DNA of 48,026 nucleotides from Prochlorococcus sp. AG-418-G23 (lineage in GTDB: Bacteria; Cyanobacteriota; Cyanobacteriia; PCC-6307; Cyanobiaceae): positions 1 through 48,026 of the forward strand of contig QCLY01000006.1 in assembly GCA_003214195.1 (NCBI GenBank), read 5' to 3'. The position numbers and the translations under genes are program-made. Position 1 is the first letter of the stretch, and every line of letters begins with the position of its first letter. This document shows positions 1-7,852 of the stretch, piece by piece. Below the pieces are notes generated by a model. It did not search any database. It was not told where the DNA came from and saw nothing but the letters and a program-made list of their open reading frames with translations.

Positions 1-111
1 GTTCGAATAGGATTACTAATCATACTTTTTATTTTTTACTCATTATCTGATTTTGCGTTTAATAAAAGAGTATTAAAAAATAAATTTAAAAGGGCTCAAA
101 AATTAAATTAA
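1..111 (+). CDS. C-terminal end of a small membrane protein (partial)
   Basis: An open frame enters from the left edge and ends at TAA 109-111, giving 36 residues: a hydrophobic stretch, then a Lys/Arg-rich tail. This looks like the last membrane segment and cytoplasmic tail of a truncated gene. It ends 17 bases before the next ATG, so the two may be cotranscribed. Family not recognised. Confidence 0.5.
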   Translation, partial: VRIGLLIILFIFYSLSDFAFNKRVLKNKFKRAQKLN

Positions 112-128
112 ATCATTTGATTAAAGAC

Positions 129-1433
129 ATGAATTTAACAAAAGGAATACAAAAAAGTTTAGGTCCTGGAATTTTGTTAGCTGGAGCAGCTATTGGGGGC
201 TCTCATTTATTGTCATCAACTACTGCCGGAGCAAGGTTTGGATTTTCATTAGTTGGCCTAATCCTTCTTACAAATCTTTTAAAATATCCATTCTTGTTGG
301 TTGGTACTAGATTTACAGCATCTACTGGTAAATCATTATTAGAAGGTTTCAAAGAGCGGAATTCTTTATATCTCCCTTTATTTCTTATAGTTAGTTTAAT
401 TACAGGTACTTTCACAATAGCGGCTGTAAGTTTTGTTTCTGGTGTCCTTTTAACTAATATTCCCTTTTTCTCAGCTTTTCCAGCAATGGATTTGTCTATA
501 GGAATCCTCATGGTTTCTGGAATGATATTAATTCTTGGTAAGTATAAAGCCCTTGATAGGATTTCAAAATTTTTAGTATCTCTACTAACTTTTTTAACAT
601 TATTTGCAGTTTTATCGCTTTTATTCAAAGGTTCAATAAATGAGTCTCTAAATATGAGTTTTTTTAAACCAGAAATCAATCCATGGAAGTTTACAAATTT
701 ACCTTTTTTGATCCCTCTAATGGGATGGATGCCTTGCCCAGTAGAGTTATGTGTTTGGCCTTCTTTATGGATGTTTTCTCGAGCAAAAGATGCAAATTAT
801 AAACCAAATGTTAGTGAAGCAGAATTTGATTTTAATCTCGGTTACGTAATAACTGTTGTTACTGCGATTTTCTTCCTTACTCTTGGAGCCATAACAATGT
901 ATGGTACCGGCGATGGAATGCTTTCCGGAAGTGGAGTCTCCTTTGCCCAAAAATTAATACTCCTTTACACTAAATCTATTGGTAATTGGGCTAAATGGAT
1001 CATTATACCTGCAGCATTTGCCGCAATGTTTAGTACAACAATTACTTGTTTAGATGCATATCCAAGAAGTATTTCTGCTATTCAAGGTTTATTGAGAGGA
1101 ACTGATTTTGGACATATGGATTCTAAGATAGAGCGAAAAAGATTCCAAATATGGATGATAGTGCATATCTTTGCATCCTTAATAGCTTTGCTGATCGCAA
1201 GGTCTGGAGGTGTAGGCGTAAAAGATTTTGTATTTGCTGCAATGACTGGAAGCTTTCTTACCGCCCCTTTATTTGCATGGATGGCAATGGATACTATAAA
1301 TAGTAAATTAGTGCCTATTAAAAATAGATATGGATTGCTTCTGAAAACAATATGTTGGATAGGATTAATTTTCTTAACTTTATTTAGTTTATTGTTTATT
1401 GCAAATTCATTCTTTGGTATTGGAATTACTTAA
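129..1433 (+). CDS. NRAMP-related divalent-metal transporter (atypical)
   Basis: A 434-residue polytopic membrane protein with about ten or eleven hydrophobic segments and the general look of the NRAMP/MntH family (COG1914), which imports Mn2+, Fe2+ or related ions. It starts GPGILLAGAAIGGSHLL, where canonical members have DPGN in helix 1, and helix 6 carries GWMPCPVELCVW where canonical members have MPHN. The usual metal-binding Asp, Asn and His are therefore not in place, so substrate may differ. I use ATG 129; TTG 117 in frame would add four residues. Family fairly sure, substrate unknown. Confidence 0.75.
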   Translation: MNLTKGIQKSLGPGILLAGAAIGGSHLLSSTTAGARFGFSLVGLILLTNLLKYPFLLVGTRFTASTGKSLLEGFKERNSLYLPLFLIVSLITGTFTIAAVSFVSGVLLTNIPFFSAFPAMDLSIGILMVSGMILILGKYKALDRISKFLVSLLTFLTLFAVLSLLFKGSINESLNMSFFKPEINPWKFTNLPFLIPLMGWMPCPVELCVWPSLWMFSRAKDANYKPNVSEAEFDFNLGYVITVVTAIFFLTLGAITMYGTGDGMLSGSGVSFAQKLILLYTKSIGNWAKWIIIPAAFAAMFSTTITCLDAYPRSISAIQGLLRGTDFGHMDSKIERKRFQIWMIVHIFASLIALLIARSGGVGVKDFVFAAMTGSFLTAPLFAWMAMDTINSKLVPIKNRYGLLLKTICWIGLIFLTLFSLLFIANSFFGIGIT

Positions 1434-1577
1434 TCGTCAATAATTAATTAAATTTTCATCTAAGAAATAATTTTAAGATGAATTAAATTATTGAATTTGA
1501 GAGTTTAAAAATCATTAAAGGGGTTGATTTTTCTTCAGAATTCGTTTCTCTAGAAATATATATTTTTAGGTTCAATT

Positions 1578-1691
1578 ATGGTTTTAAACCAAACCACCTT
1601 GGAAAGCTTTATGTTTTTTTTGATACTTTCTCTTCTTGCAACGTACATTGTTAATTTAAAGTATTCTTCAAAATTAAAAATACAGAAGTAG
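1578..1691 (+). CDS. 37-residue single-span membrane peptide
   Basis: ATG 1578 to TAG 1691. Starts MVLNQTTLESF, then a single hydrophobic helix and a Lys-rich end, a composition typical of tiny picocyanobacterial membrane proteins. Function unknown. Confidence 0.45.
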   Translation: MVLNQTTLESFMFFLILSLLATYIVNLKYSSKLKIQK

Positions 1692-1717
1692 TTTTTTAAT
1701 CATTTTCTGAATGTGTT

Positions 1718-1915
1718 TTATTTCTTTGGATCACTCCAAGTCTCTTTGTATAACCAGCTCAAAAAAGTAAGAGTAACTATATTCCCAAATGCATAAGTTA
1801 CTCCTAATAATGGGTCATAAATATTTGCAATAATCGTCGACATTATAAAGATTATTAAACCTGAAACAACCAAATCCTGAATAGGCAAATGTTTAAAATC
1901 TACCGAATTAATCAT
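1718..1915 (-). CDS. Small two-helix membrane protein
   Basis: 65 residues with two hydrophobic segments (about 16-32 and 39-55) and a charged tail ending WSDPKK. It converges with the peptide at 1578-1691. Not recognised; likely real from its membrane topology and ATG start. Confidence 0.55.
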   Translation of the reverse strand: MINSVDFKHLPIQDLVVSGLIIFIMSTIIANIYDPLLGVTYAFGNIVTLTFLSWLYKETWSDPKK

Positions 1916-1993
1916 TTGATAATTGTTTTTAAAAGATTAAATTAATTATAAAACAAACAAGTAACTTATTTATTTATAAGGCAATACAAAGAT

Positions 1994-2224
1994 ATGAATA
2001 ATTTTAGAATGGCAAAAATAATTATAGTTTTTTCATCCTTATCTTATTTGAGTGTTTCTTTTTTAAGAAATTTTAATTCTCCAGAAAATATAGAAAAAAG
2101 ATGTATTCTTAAATTTGAAAAAGATTTTAAAAATAATTTGGAAACATCTCATGAAGAATGGAATCAAATTTTAGATTTAGCTGATAACAATTATTTAAAA
2201 TGTATGGGAATACCTCAGTATTAA
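1994..2224 (+). CDS. Hypothetical protein with N-terminal membrane anchor
   Basis: 76 residues: a hydrophobic segment at about 8-24, then a charged soluble part with two Cys (CILKF and LKCMG). Ends three bases before the ATG of the DUF2839 gene, so probably cotranscribed with it. Function unknown. Confidence 0.55.
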   Translation: MNNFRMAKIIIVFSSLSYLSVSFLRNFNSPENIEKRCILKFEKDFKNNLETSHEEWNQILDLADNNYLKCMGIPQY

Positions 2225-2226
2225 TT

Positions 2227-2442
2227 ATGGGAGAGGCAAAGAGAAGAAAAAATTTAGGTATTCCGCCTAGAGAAAAAACTGAAGATATCAAGTTACCTCA
2301 ACTTGATAAAAAAGCTATACAACAAAAAGTAAGGTCAACATTGTATAAAAATCCAATTATCCCTTTTCTTTTTTATGGAGCTGCCCTAGTTATCCTAATC
2401 GGAGGTTTATTTTATGTTTTTAAATCCTTCAATATAGCCTAA
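2227..2442 (+). CDS. DUF2839 family protein
   Basis: 71 residues beginning MGEAKRRKNLGIPPREK, the signature of cyanobacterial DUF2839, with a C-terminal transmembrane helix at about 50-66. The motif fixes the start at ATG 2227. A second family member lies at 4644-4844. Role unknown; small thylakoid or plasma-membrane protein. Confidence 0.8.
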   Translation: MGEAKRRKNLGIPPREKTEDIKLPQLDKKAIQQKVRSTLYKNPIIPFLFYGAALVILIGGLFYVFKSFNIA

Positions 2443-2512
2443 TTCAAAGGATTATTAATTTTATATTTATGATTTTTTGGCATCTTCAATTAAAAAACTT
2501 GAAGGATAATAA

Positions 2513-2608
2513 ATGAGCAATTTTTATTGTGAAGAAATAATCAAAGAAATAATATATGAGAATTATTTACGATTGACACCATTATATGGTGTTGTAATTT
2601 TAGATTAA
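2513..2608 (+). CDS. 31-residue peptide
   Basis: ATG 2513 to TAA 2608, starting MSNFYCEEIIKEI. It is followed after 13 bases by the next small gene. Too short for a family call; kept because of its tight spacing to a duplicated gene. Confidence 0.35.
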   Translation: MSNFYCEEIIKEIIYENYLRLTPLYGVVILD

Positions 2609-2621
2609 ATTAAAACTATTT

Positions 2622-2756
2622 ATGAAAAAAATAAATAAAAAATATGATGAAATAATTCGTCAAGCTGATAATGCAGTTGGAAGAAAAGAAGTAGTTAGTT
2701 TATTAAAAAAAGCTGCAATGATTATGTCTAAATCTGAGGAAAACTTAGCTGCTTAA
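2622..2756 (+). CDS. 44-residue basic peptide, paralogue of 42225-42359
   Basis: Starts MKKINKKYDEIIRQADNAVG and contains GRKE followed by LLKKAA. The gene at 42225-42359 has the same length and the pattern MKK-NKKY-(D/E)-RQA-G-RKE. Conservation of protein and length across 40 kb supports a real gene. Helical and highly basic; function unknown. Confidence 0.65.
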   Translation: MKKINKKYDEIIRQADNAVGRKEVVSLLKKAAMIMSKSEENLAA

Positions 2757-2765
2757 GTTAGAAAA

Positions 2766-2897
2766 CTATTTTATTAGGATAAATAAAACACCATAAAGAA
2801 TGATTGATGAAGATGCAGCCATAATGATAAACGGCAGTATCATACCTGAATTTAACCATCTTAAGAGTCTAATTTTTTTGTTAATTACTCTTGGCAT
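2766..2897 (-). CDS. 43-residue membrane peptide
   Basis: Reads MPRVINKKIRLLRWLNSG and then one long hydrophobic helix. A basic N-terminus followed by a membrane span suggests an inner-membrane peptide. Function unknown. Confidence 0.4.
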   Translation of the reverse strand: MPRVINKKIRLLRWLNSGMILPFIIMAASSSIILYGVLFILIK

Positions 2898-3089
2898 CTT
2901 TTCTGCATACCTTAATTGCAACTTAACAAGTAAATAAATGGTGTAAATGATTAATTAATCTTTTTAAATATCATTTTTTAGCTATTTTGAAATTATATTT
3001 TCTAAAGAAAATTATATTAATTGCATCCGTATTTTTTATCTTGAGAGAAATTTTTAGGTAATTAATACCTTGTATTCTGCAAATTTCTC

Positions 3090-3398
3090 ATGCAAGATTT
3101 AGAAATGTTAGATTTTAAAATAATGATTGAAAATTTAAAAGAAAGCCCTGAAGAATTTAAAGATTATGATTCAGAACTTCTACTTAAGATTCTAAATAAG
3201 ACATTACTGGAGAATAAAAAAGGTGATGATAAAGAACTATTTGTAGATGAAAATTGGAAAATTAATTCAAAAAATATGAGTAATATAATTCCTTCAGATA
3301 ATTCAAATTTAAAAAGAATATTATTAGATATTTTTCCAAATAAAAAAATAGTGATTCAGGATAATAATGATGGATCGCAAACGATTTTCTTATCCTAA
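3090..3398 (+). CDS. Hypothetical acidic soluble protein
   Basis: 102 residues, no signal peptide or membrane segment, rich in Asp, Glu, Lys and Asn; ends DNNDGSQTIFLS. No family recognised. Confidence 0.5.
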   Translation: MQDLEMLDFKIMIENLKESPEEFKDYDSELLLKILNKTLLENKKGDDKELFVDENWKINSKNMSNIIPSDNSNLKRILLDIFPNKKIVIQDNNDGSQTIFLS

Positions 3399-3497
3399 AT
3401 TCAGGAAATATTAAAACCTTATTTATACTATCTATTCAATATTTAAGTTTTTTGAGAAAAATTTAGTAAAAATTACTCTCGCGGAACTTTTTTATAG

Positions 3498-3593
3498 ATG
3501 ATATCGTTCACTAACGTTCATCCAAGTTTATATCTCTGGACGCATGAAATGGGAGTAGGGAACGGGATTCTCATTAACTGCAAAAGACCATGA
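3498..3593 (+). CDS. 31-residue peptide coupled to the next gene
   Basis: ATG 3498; contains SFTNVHPSLYLWTHEMGVGN. Its TGA (3591-3593) overlaps the next ATG (3590-3592) as ATGA, the classical arrangement for translational coupling. The stretch is clearly richer in G+C than its surroundings, hinting at constraint. It could instead be a structured leader; function unknown. Confidence 0.45.
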   Translation: MISFTNVHPSLYLWTHEMGVGNGILINCKRP

Positions 3594-3760
3594 ATAACCT
3601 CTTACAAATAAGAGAAAAAATCAAAAGAGCCAATAGGTTATATGAAGCCCAAATTTTGGCTACTAAAAGTGGAGAAGTTACTCCATACAGAAGATCCGTC
3701 TTTGAAGAAAGAATCAGGAAAACACAAAAAGAAATGAAATTAAAAGACTCAAAAATTTAA
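3590..3760 (+). CDS. 56-residue basic hypothetical protein
   Basis: Starts MNNLLQIREKIKRANRLYEA, contains TPYRRSVFEER, ends LKDSKI. Highly charged and helical. It overlaps the upstream 31-residue frame by four bases and is followed by a clear terminator at 3786. Function unknown. Confidence 0.6.
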   Translation: MNNLLQIREKIKRANRLYEAQILATKSGEVTPYRRSVFEERIRKTQKEMKLKDSKI

Positions 3761-3785
3761 ATTCTTTTTTGAAACTGATCAATTA

Positions 3786-3813
3786 AGAGGGGTTTTACCC
3801 CTCTCTTTTTTTT
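3786..3813 (+). terminator. Rho-independent terminator
   Basis: Perfect 8-bp stem AGAGGGGT/ACCCCTCT with a TTT loop, then CTTTTTTTT. It closes the two-gene unit 3498-3760. Confidence 0.85.
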
Positions 3814-3945
3814 ATATAAAAAACCTAATTATTAATTTATTTTTCGATTATCGATTATTAAAAAGAACATAATATTGATACTTTTACTCTTGATTTAAAT
3901 TATATAAATGGCAAATTTAATTCAATAATTAAGAGGAAAGTAAAT

Positions 3946-4236
3946 ATGTTTAAAAAGAAAAATAAACAAATTAAAACTTCACCTAACAAATCAAATTTAG
4001 ATCAAGTTTTATGGTTTATAGAAAATTATTTGCCCCAAAAGAAAGATCGAGGTGTTCAGAAAAAATTGTATATGGATAATCTAGAAGCAGAGACTATTAA
4101 GATATTTTCTAAATTAGCCTCTACACGTTCTAAAACATTATTACCAACTACAAAAAATACGATAATCTCTTTTACCTTTGGTAATTGGGCCTTACCTTAT
4201 CTGAAATTGCTTAAGAAAATAGGAATAGCTAAGTAA
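3946..4236 (+). CDS. Hypothetical basic protein
   Basis: 96 residues, very Lys-rich N-terminus (MFKKKNKQIK), no obvious membrane segment. Preceded by AAGAGGAAAG at a suitable distance for a ribosome-binding site. Family not recognised. Confidence 0.6.
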   Translation: MFKKKNKQIKTSPNKSNLDQVLWFIENYLPQKKDRGVQKKLYMDNLEAETIKIFSKLASTRSKTLLPTTKNTIISFTFGNWALPYLKLLKKIGIAK

Positions 4237-4390
4237 GAAAATTTTGATCTGCTAGAACTAGATTTATCTCGCAAATAAAAATAAATAAAGATTAAAAAGT
4301 CACAGAAAGCTCTTCTCAAAATTTAAGGAGGAATACTTACTTTACATAAAAAATACAATTGCTAAGTTTAGAATAAGAGATCTATTGATT

Positions 4391-4537
4391 ATGTTTCTAA
4401 ATTATCTGCCCAGAGAAATGGTTGAAGTTGTTGGTTTGACAATGATTTTTTTATTTCTCGTTGGAACTATATTAATTTTATTATTTACATCAGATCAGGC
4501 AAACACAAAGAATCTATATTTAAAGAAGGCTAAATAA
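4391..4537 (+). CDS. 48-residue single-span membrane protein
   Basis: Starts MFLNYLPREMVEVVG, then one hydrophobic helix at about residues 16-33 and a Lys-containing tail. Function unknown. Confidence 0.5.
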   Translation: MFLNYLPREMVEVVGLTMIFLFLVGTILILLFTSDQANTKNLYLKKAK

Positions 4538-4643
4538 ATTTTAAATAATTTGTTTATCAATAAAGGAACTCTGTTTTTAATAAAGTTAACTCGCAGGTGT
4601 AGAACATAATTTTTAATATTGATACATAAACAAATTTAAGATT

Positions 4644-4844
4644 ATGGGCGAAGCTAAAAGAAGAGAAGAATTAGGATTACCACCTAGACAAAAAAAAATT
4701 GAATTAAATAAATCTGATAGATACCTTTCATGGCTCCCAATTACTAAATCAAGAATTAAGAAATACCCTTATATGGGTGTAGCAACAATGGCACTAGGAG
4801 CGATAATTTTCTTAGTAAGTGGGGGCGCAAATAGTATTAATTAA
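4644..4844 (+). CDS. DUF2839 family protein (second copy)
   Basis: 66 residues beginning MGEAKRREELGLPPRQKK, the DUF2839 signature, with one C-terminal membrane helix at about 45-60. Paralogue of the gene at 2227; the two diverge outside the N-terminal motif. Function unknown. Confidence 0.8.
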   Translation: MGEAKRREELGLPPRQKKIELNKSDRYLSWLPITKSRIKKYPYMGVATMALGAIIFLVSGGANSIN

Positions 4845-4872
4845 TTAGATTTTGGCTTGGCTTAGAAAATAT

Positions 4873-5133
4873 CTAAGATTTTTTTTTAAATAGTTTAACA
4901 CCAGATATTATTGAGATTATTGAGGCTATACCTAAAAATATCGAGTAAAAAGGTTGCAAATTAATAATGCCAAAATTACCTGTATGCCATTTTATCAACC
5001 AAAAAGCATCTACTCCCAGTGGCTGAAGAATACTATAAATAGTCCCAGATACAATAGTAATTAGTAATGGGATCGCTGAAATTGCGGTTATTTTCCTGTG
5101 AATTTTTCTTTGATTTGTTTTTAATTTTTCCAT
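4873..5133 (-). CDS. PepSY-associated-TM-like membrane protein
   Basis: 86 residues with RKIHRKI near the N-terminus followed by two hydrophobic segments, the pattern of the PepSY-associated transmembrane helix family, often found with metal uptake or redox partners. It starts directly after the stop of the DUF3721 gene with no gap, so it is the last gene of the minus-strand operon. Family call moderate. Confidence 0.55.
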   Translation of the reverse strand: MEKLKTNQRKIHRKITAISAIPLLITIVSGTIYSILQPLGVDAFWLIKWHTGNFGIINLQPFYSIFLGIASIISIISGVKLFKKKS

Positions 5134-5355
5134 CTATTTCCTTATATAGATATGTAATTCTTTTTCGTTTTTGCATGGCATCCATTTATCTTGATTCTTA
5201 TGTATTCCTTCGCAACCAAGTTCTAAAGATCTATTTTCAGCATCCTCTTCAGAAAGAAATGTACCCCTCATATGTGCATGCGAATAACTATTTAAATTTA
5301 GAGATAAGGAAAATAAAAAAATAAAAAATTTTAAATTTCTAAGAAAAATATGCAT
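5134..5355 (-). CDS. Exported DUF3721 protein
   Basis: 73 residues: a signal sequence (basic then hydrophobic, about 1-27), then MRGTFLSEEDAENRSLELGC and a KWMPC motif, matching DUF3721 of marine cyanobacteria. The two conserved Cys and nearby His suggest a periplasmic metal- or thiol-related role (inference). Lies between the DUF411 and PepSY-TM-like genes. Confidence 0.7.
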   Translation of the reverse strand: MHIFLRNLKFFIFLFSLSLNLNSYSHAHMRGTFLSEEDAENRSLELGCEGIHKNQDKWMPCKNEKELHIYIRK

Positions 5356-5376
5356 TATTTCAAATTAGTATTTGTA

Positions 5377-5895
5377 TTAAGGCGAGATTTTATCAAATAT
5401 TTTTGTTTTGCCAGTTTTATTAAATGAAACTACTTTGTAGTTCTTATAATCATGAGAGTGCGATACGTGAGAATGCATTTCCATCCCTGGAGAGCCAAGT
5501 GGCATGCCAGGAACTGCTATCCCATTGATATTTGGTTTTTCTCTAAATAGTTTGTTGATTGATTCAATCGGGACATGTCCTTCAATCGTATAGTTAGCTA
5601 TTTGAGCAGAGTGACATGATCTCAGATTATTGGGAATTTGATATTGGTTTTTAATTACTGAAACATCCTCCACTATATTATCAACAACTTCTAATCCATT
5701 ATCTCTTAAATGATTGATCCATTTTTTACAACAACCGCATGATGCTGATCTGTAAGAAACAACTTTTGGGATATCTATATTTTCTTGAGATAAACCAATA
5801 CTCTCATTTGGATTAATTATATTTGCAAAAAGAATTCCAGAAAAAATTAGATAATTTAAAAATCCTCTTTTCTTCAATATTTTATTAAGTGCCAT
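5377..5895 (-). CDS. DUF411 predicted metal-binding protein
   Basis: 172 residues with a membrane or signal segment at about 12-27, then SASCGCCKKWINHLR, SCHSAQIANYTIEGHVP and AVPGMPLGSPGME, the hallmarks of DUF411 (COG3019), a periplasmic protein often beside copper-resistance genes. CxCC, the SCH motif and a C-terminal HSHVSHSHD cluster are plausible metal ligands. It is the centre of the 4873-6898 operon. Confidence 0.85.
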   Translation of the reverse strand: MALNKILKKRGFLNYLIFSGILFANIINPNESIGLSQENIDIPKVVSYRSASCGCCKKWINHLRDNGLEVVDNIVEDVSVIKNQYQIPNNLRSCHSAQIANYTIEGHVPIESINKLFREKPNINGIAVPGMPLGSPGMEMHSHVSHSHDYKNYKVVSFNKTGKTKIFDKISP

Positions 5896-5956
5896 ACTAA
5901 TTACGAAGATTAAATTTAATATTTAAATTAACCATAAATGAAAATTTATTAAATCA

Positions 5957-6409
5957 CTATTTAATAAAAATTAAGACACTCATAACTGCCATTAAAAGAT
6001 TTTCGATAAAACTAATAATTCCCAAAGGGGTTTTTGCATATCCACCAATACATGCACAATTTAATTTTAATTTATCCAAATAAACAGCCTTAAAAACTGA
6101 AATCATTCCAGAAATTCCTAAAATTAGTGCAATAAAAATAATTAAAGAGGGTGGAGAAGAATTAAGAAAACTTATTCCAATTAATAATTCGCAAAAAGGA
6201 TAAATATATATCCAACCGTCAAATTTAGAAGAAATTAAATCATATTTCTTATAACTTTTTCCAAAAGCTTCAATATCCATAAGCTTGAGCATCGCTAAAA
6301 GACAAATTGATATCCCCATAAAATTTTGGAAACTTTTAAGCAATGAAATGGTTAAAAGAAATGAAGTACCAAAGACTGCGATTAAGGGGGTAAATGACTT
6401 AATCTTCAT
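5957..6409 (-). CDS. MauE/DoxX-like membrane protein
   Basis: 150 residues with four hydrophobic segments and a late NCACIGGYAKTPLG motif, as in the MauE family (membrane partners for thiol-disulphide chemistry). Two bases separate its start from the upstream stop, so it is cotranscribed. Probably supplies electrons or disulphides to the exported Cys-rich neighbours (inference). Confidence 0.7.
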   Translation of the reverse strand: MKIKSFTPLIAVFGTSFLLTISLLKSFQNFMGISICLLAMLKLMDIEAFGKSYKKYDLISSKFDGWIYIYPFCELLIGISFLNSSPPSLIIFIALILGISGMISVFKAVYLDKLKLNCACIGGYAKTPLGIISFIENLLMAVMSVLIFIK

Positions 6410-6411
6410 TT

Positions 6412-6648
6412 TTAACTTTTTAGGATAGAGTCACAAATAATAGATGGATTTGCTTGTTTAACTATTTTTAGTCTTTTGATCAGTTTTTCTCTATCTATTT
6501 GATGTTTTAAATATTTAATACATAAATTTTTTTCCTGATATACCTCTGCTATTGGATTAATCTTTAAAGCAATAGCAAAAGTACCAATAACTAAAAGAAT
6601 GTTTGTAGCTAGTCGAATGTTTGGCCGAAAATTTGATCTCATTCGCAT
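6412..6648 (-). CDS. Hypothetical membrane-anchored protein
   Basis: 78 residues, Arg-rich start (MRMRSNFRPNIR), one hydrophobic helix at about 12-28, then a charged domain with two Cys. Its first ten bases overlap the upstream gene; it lies inside the metal/redox operon. Confidence 0.6.
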   Translation of the reverse strand: MRMRSNFRPNIRLATNILLVIGTFAIALKINPIAEVYQEKNLCIKYLKHQIDREKLIKRLKIVKQANPSIICDSILKS

Positions 6649-6755
6649 TCTTTATTTCTATTTATAATTTCCCTTAAATATATATCTTTTAGCTCGTCGT
6701 TGTAACCATTCTCTTCGGCAAATTCCTCTAATTCCTTTAACTCTTTTTCTGTCAT
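6639..6755 (-). CDS. 38-residue acidic peptide in operon
   Basis: Reads MTEKELKELEEFAEENGYND and ends KECE. Starts at ATG 6753-6755, overlapping the upstream TAA by one base (TAATG), and ends inside the next gene. The overlaps on both sides are the best evidence that it is translated. Confidence 0.55.
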   Translation of the reverse strand: MTEKELKELEEFAEENGYNDELKDIYLREIINRNKECE

Positions 6756-6898
6756 TAAGCGGCTTTGGATATATCGTTTTTCATGTCTTCTATTTGATTG
6801 ATTAATTCATCTAACCACTCTGTATTATTTTCGGATCTTTTCTTAAAATATGTGATATTTGGTTGATTGATTTCCAATGTCTCATAATCTCCACTCAT
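6755..6898 (-). CDS. 47-residue peptide, first gene of the operon
   Basis: Starts MSGDYETLEINQPNITYFKK, ends SKAA. A strong ribosome-binding site (AGGAGG) precedes the ATG. Appears to lead the seven-gene minus-strand operon down to 4873. Function unknown. Confidence 0.6.
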   Translation of the reverse strand: MSGDYETLEINQPNITYFKKRSENNTEWLDELINQIEDMKNDISKAA

Positions 6899-7044
6899 AA
6901 ATTCCTCCTAAATTTATACTCTGCATAATTTATCTAGATAAATTATGCTTAACAATAGGCTCTAATACTTATATTCATCTGCGATTGGTGACAATTTACT
7001 ATTTTTTAATAGTATAAATATCAAGTAATTTATCTTCCCAAAAT

Positions 7045-7149
7045 ATGGCAACTAATGAAGACCTAGAAAAAAGAATTGAGACTTTAGAAGAAGAGGTAAA
7101 ACATCTAAAAGCTATTCTGCAGTATCAAATGAGAAATAAGAAAAAGTGA
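7045..7149 (+). CDS. 34-residue coiled-coil peptide
   Basis: MATNEDLEKRIETLEEEVKH followed by a basic end. Heptad-like spacing of Leu, Ile and Val suggests one coiled coil that may oligomerise. Function unknown. Confidence 0.5.
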   Translation: MATNEDLEKRIETLEEEVKHLKAILQYQMRNKKK

Positions 7150-7332
7150 TTTGTGCCTGTTTCATGGAAATTACTTTTGGTTCTATAAATATCTACCATT
7201 TGAGTTTTTGGGTACTTAATATCAAAGCTAGATTTAAAAAATTAGTCCATGATTTAGGTACTTTTAAAAAAATAATTTTAAATCATTGATATTTAGAACA
7301 TATTTGCTTTGATAAGTATAAAAGTATTTCAT

Positions 7333-7449
7333 ATGATCAACTCAATAGCTATTACATTGTTATTACTAGGTTCTTTAATTGTTTACAAAAGACTCAAAAG
7401 AAAAAAACGCAGATTTCATGCACCACCTACAAATCAGCTTCCTAGTTGA
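7333..7449 (+). CDS. 38-residue membrane peptide
   Basis: One hydrophobic helix (about 3-18) followed by a strongly basic KRLKRKKRR segment and a Pro-rich tail. Typical single-span peptide with a cytoplasmic positive tail. Its stop is four bases from that of the convergent gene at 7453. Confidence 0.45.
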   Translation: MINSIAITLLLLGSLIVYKRLKRKKRRFHAPPTNQLPS

Positions 7450-7452
7450 AAA

Positions 7453-7566
7453 TTAAATTCCGTCTTCGTCTTCTCCAAAAGGGTTGTATCTAATATCCCA
7501 GATTAGAACTACTGCTATAGATAAAAGCAATAGACCAAAAATTACATGGGGAGGCGGCAATAACAT
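7453..7566 (-). CDS. 37-residue membrane peptide
   Basis: Starts MLLPPPHVIFG, one hydrophobic helix, then WDIRYNPFGEDEDGI. The well-formed acidic tail suggests a real protein. Function unknown. Confidence 0.5.
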   Translation of the reverse strand: MLLPPPHVIFGLLLLSIAVVLIWDIRYNPFGEDEDGI

Positions 7567-7599
7567 CAATAAAACATAACAATTATCAATTAACTTTGT

Positions 7600-7767
7600 T
7601 TATGAAAACTTCAAAGGGTAATCGATATTGTTTGGTTCTAAATGTTTTACATAACATGCTGTTGTGCAATCTACGCCCTCACTATTTATGCTACAAGAAG
7701 TTATGCATTCAAAAAAACTCTTCAAAGCATCGGAATCTTTAATATTTGAATAAATGTTTTTTTTCAT
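7600..7767 (-). CDS. 55-residue Cys-rich peptide
   Basis: Starts MKKNIYSNIKDSDALKSFFE; Cys at about 21, 25, 34 and 38 (ECITSC and CTTAC) form a compact pair-of-pairs that could bind metal or form disulphides. No signal peptide. Family not named. Confidence 0.55.
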   Translation of the reverse strand: MKKNIYSNIKDSDALKSFFECITSCSINSEGVDCTTACYVKHLEPNNIDYPLKFS

Positions 7768-7852
7768 TGTTAATAACTAATTCTGAAGCTTATCTAGCAA
7801 TTTATTTTTAATAATGTCAAATTTTAGGTAAAGTACCTATTAACCATTTTTT

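Noticed and set aside
203-679. Long minus-strand frame inside the NRAMP-like gene
   Set aside because: Mirror frame of a clear membrane-protein gene; no motif of its own.
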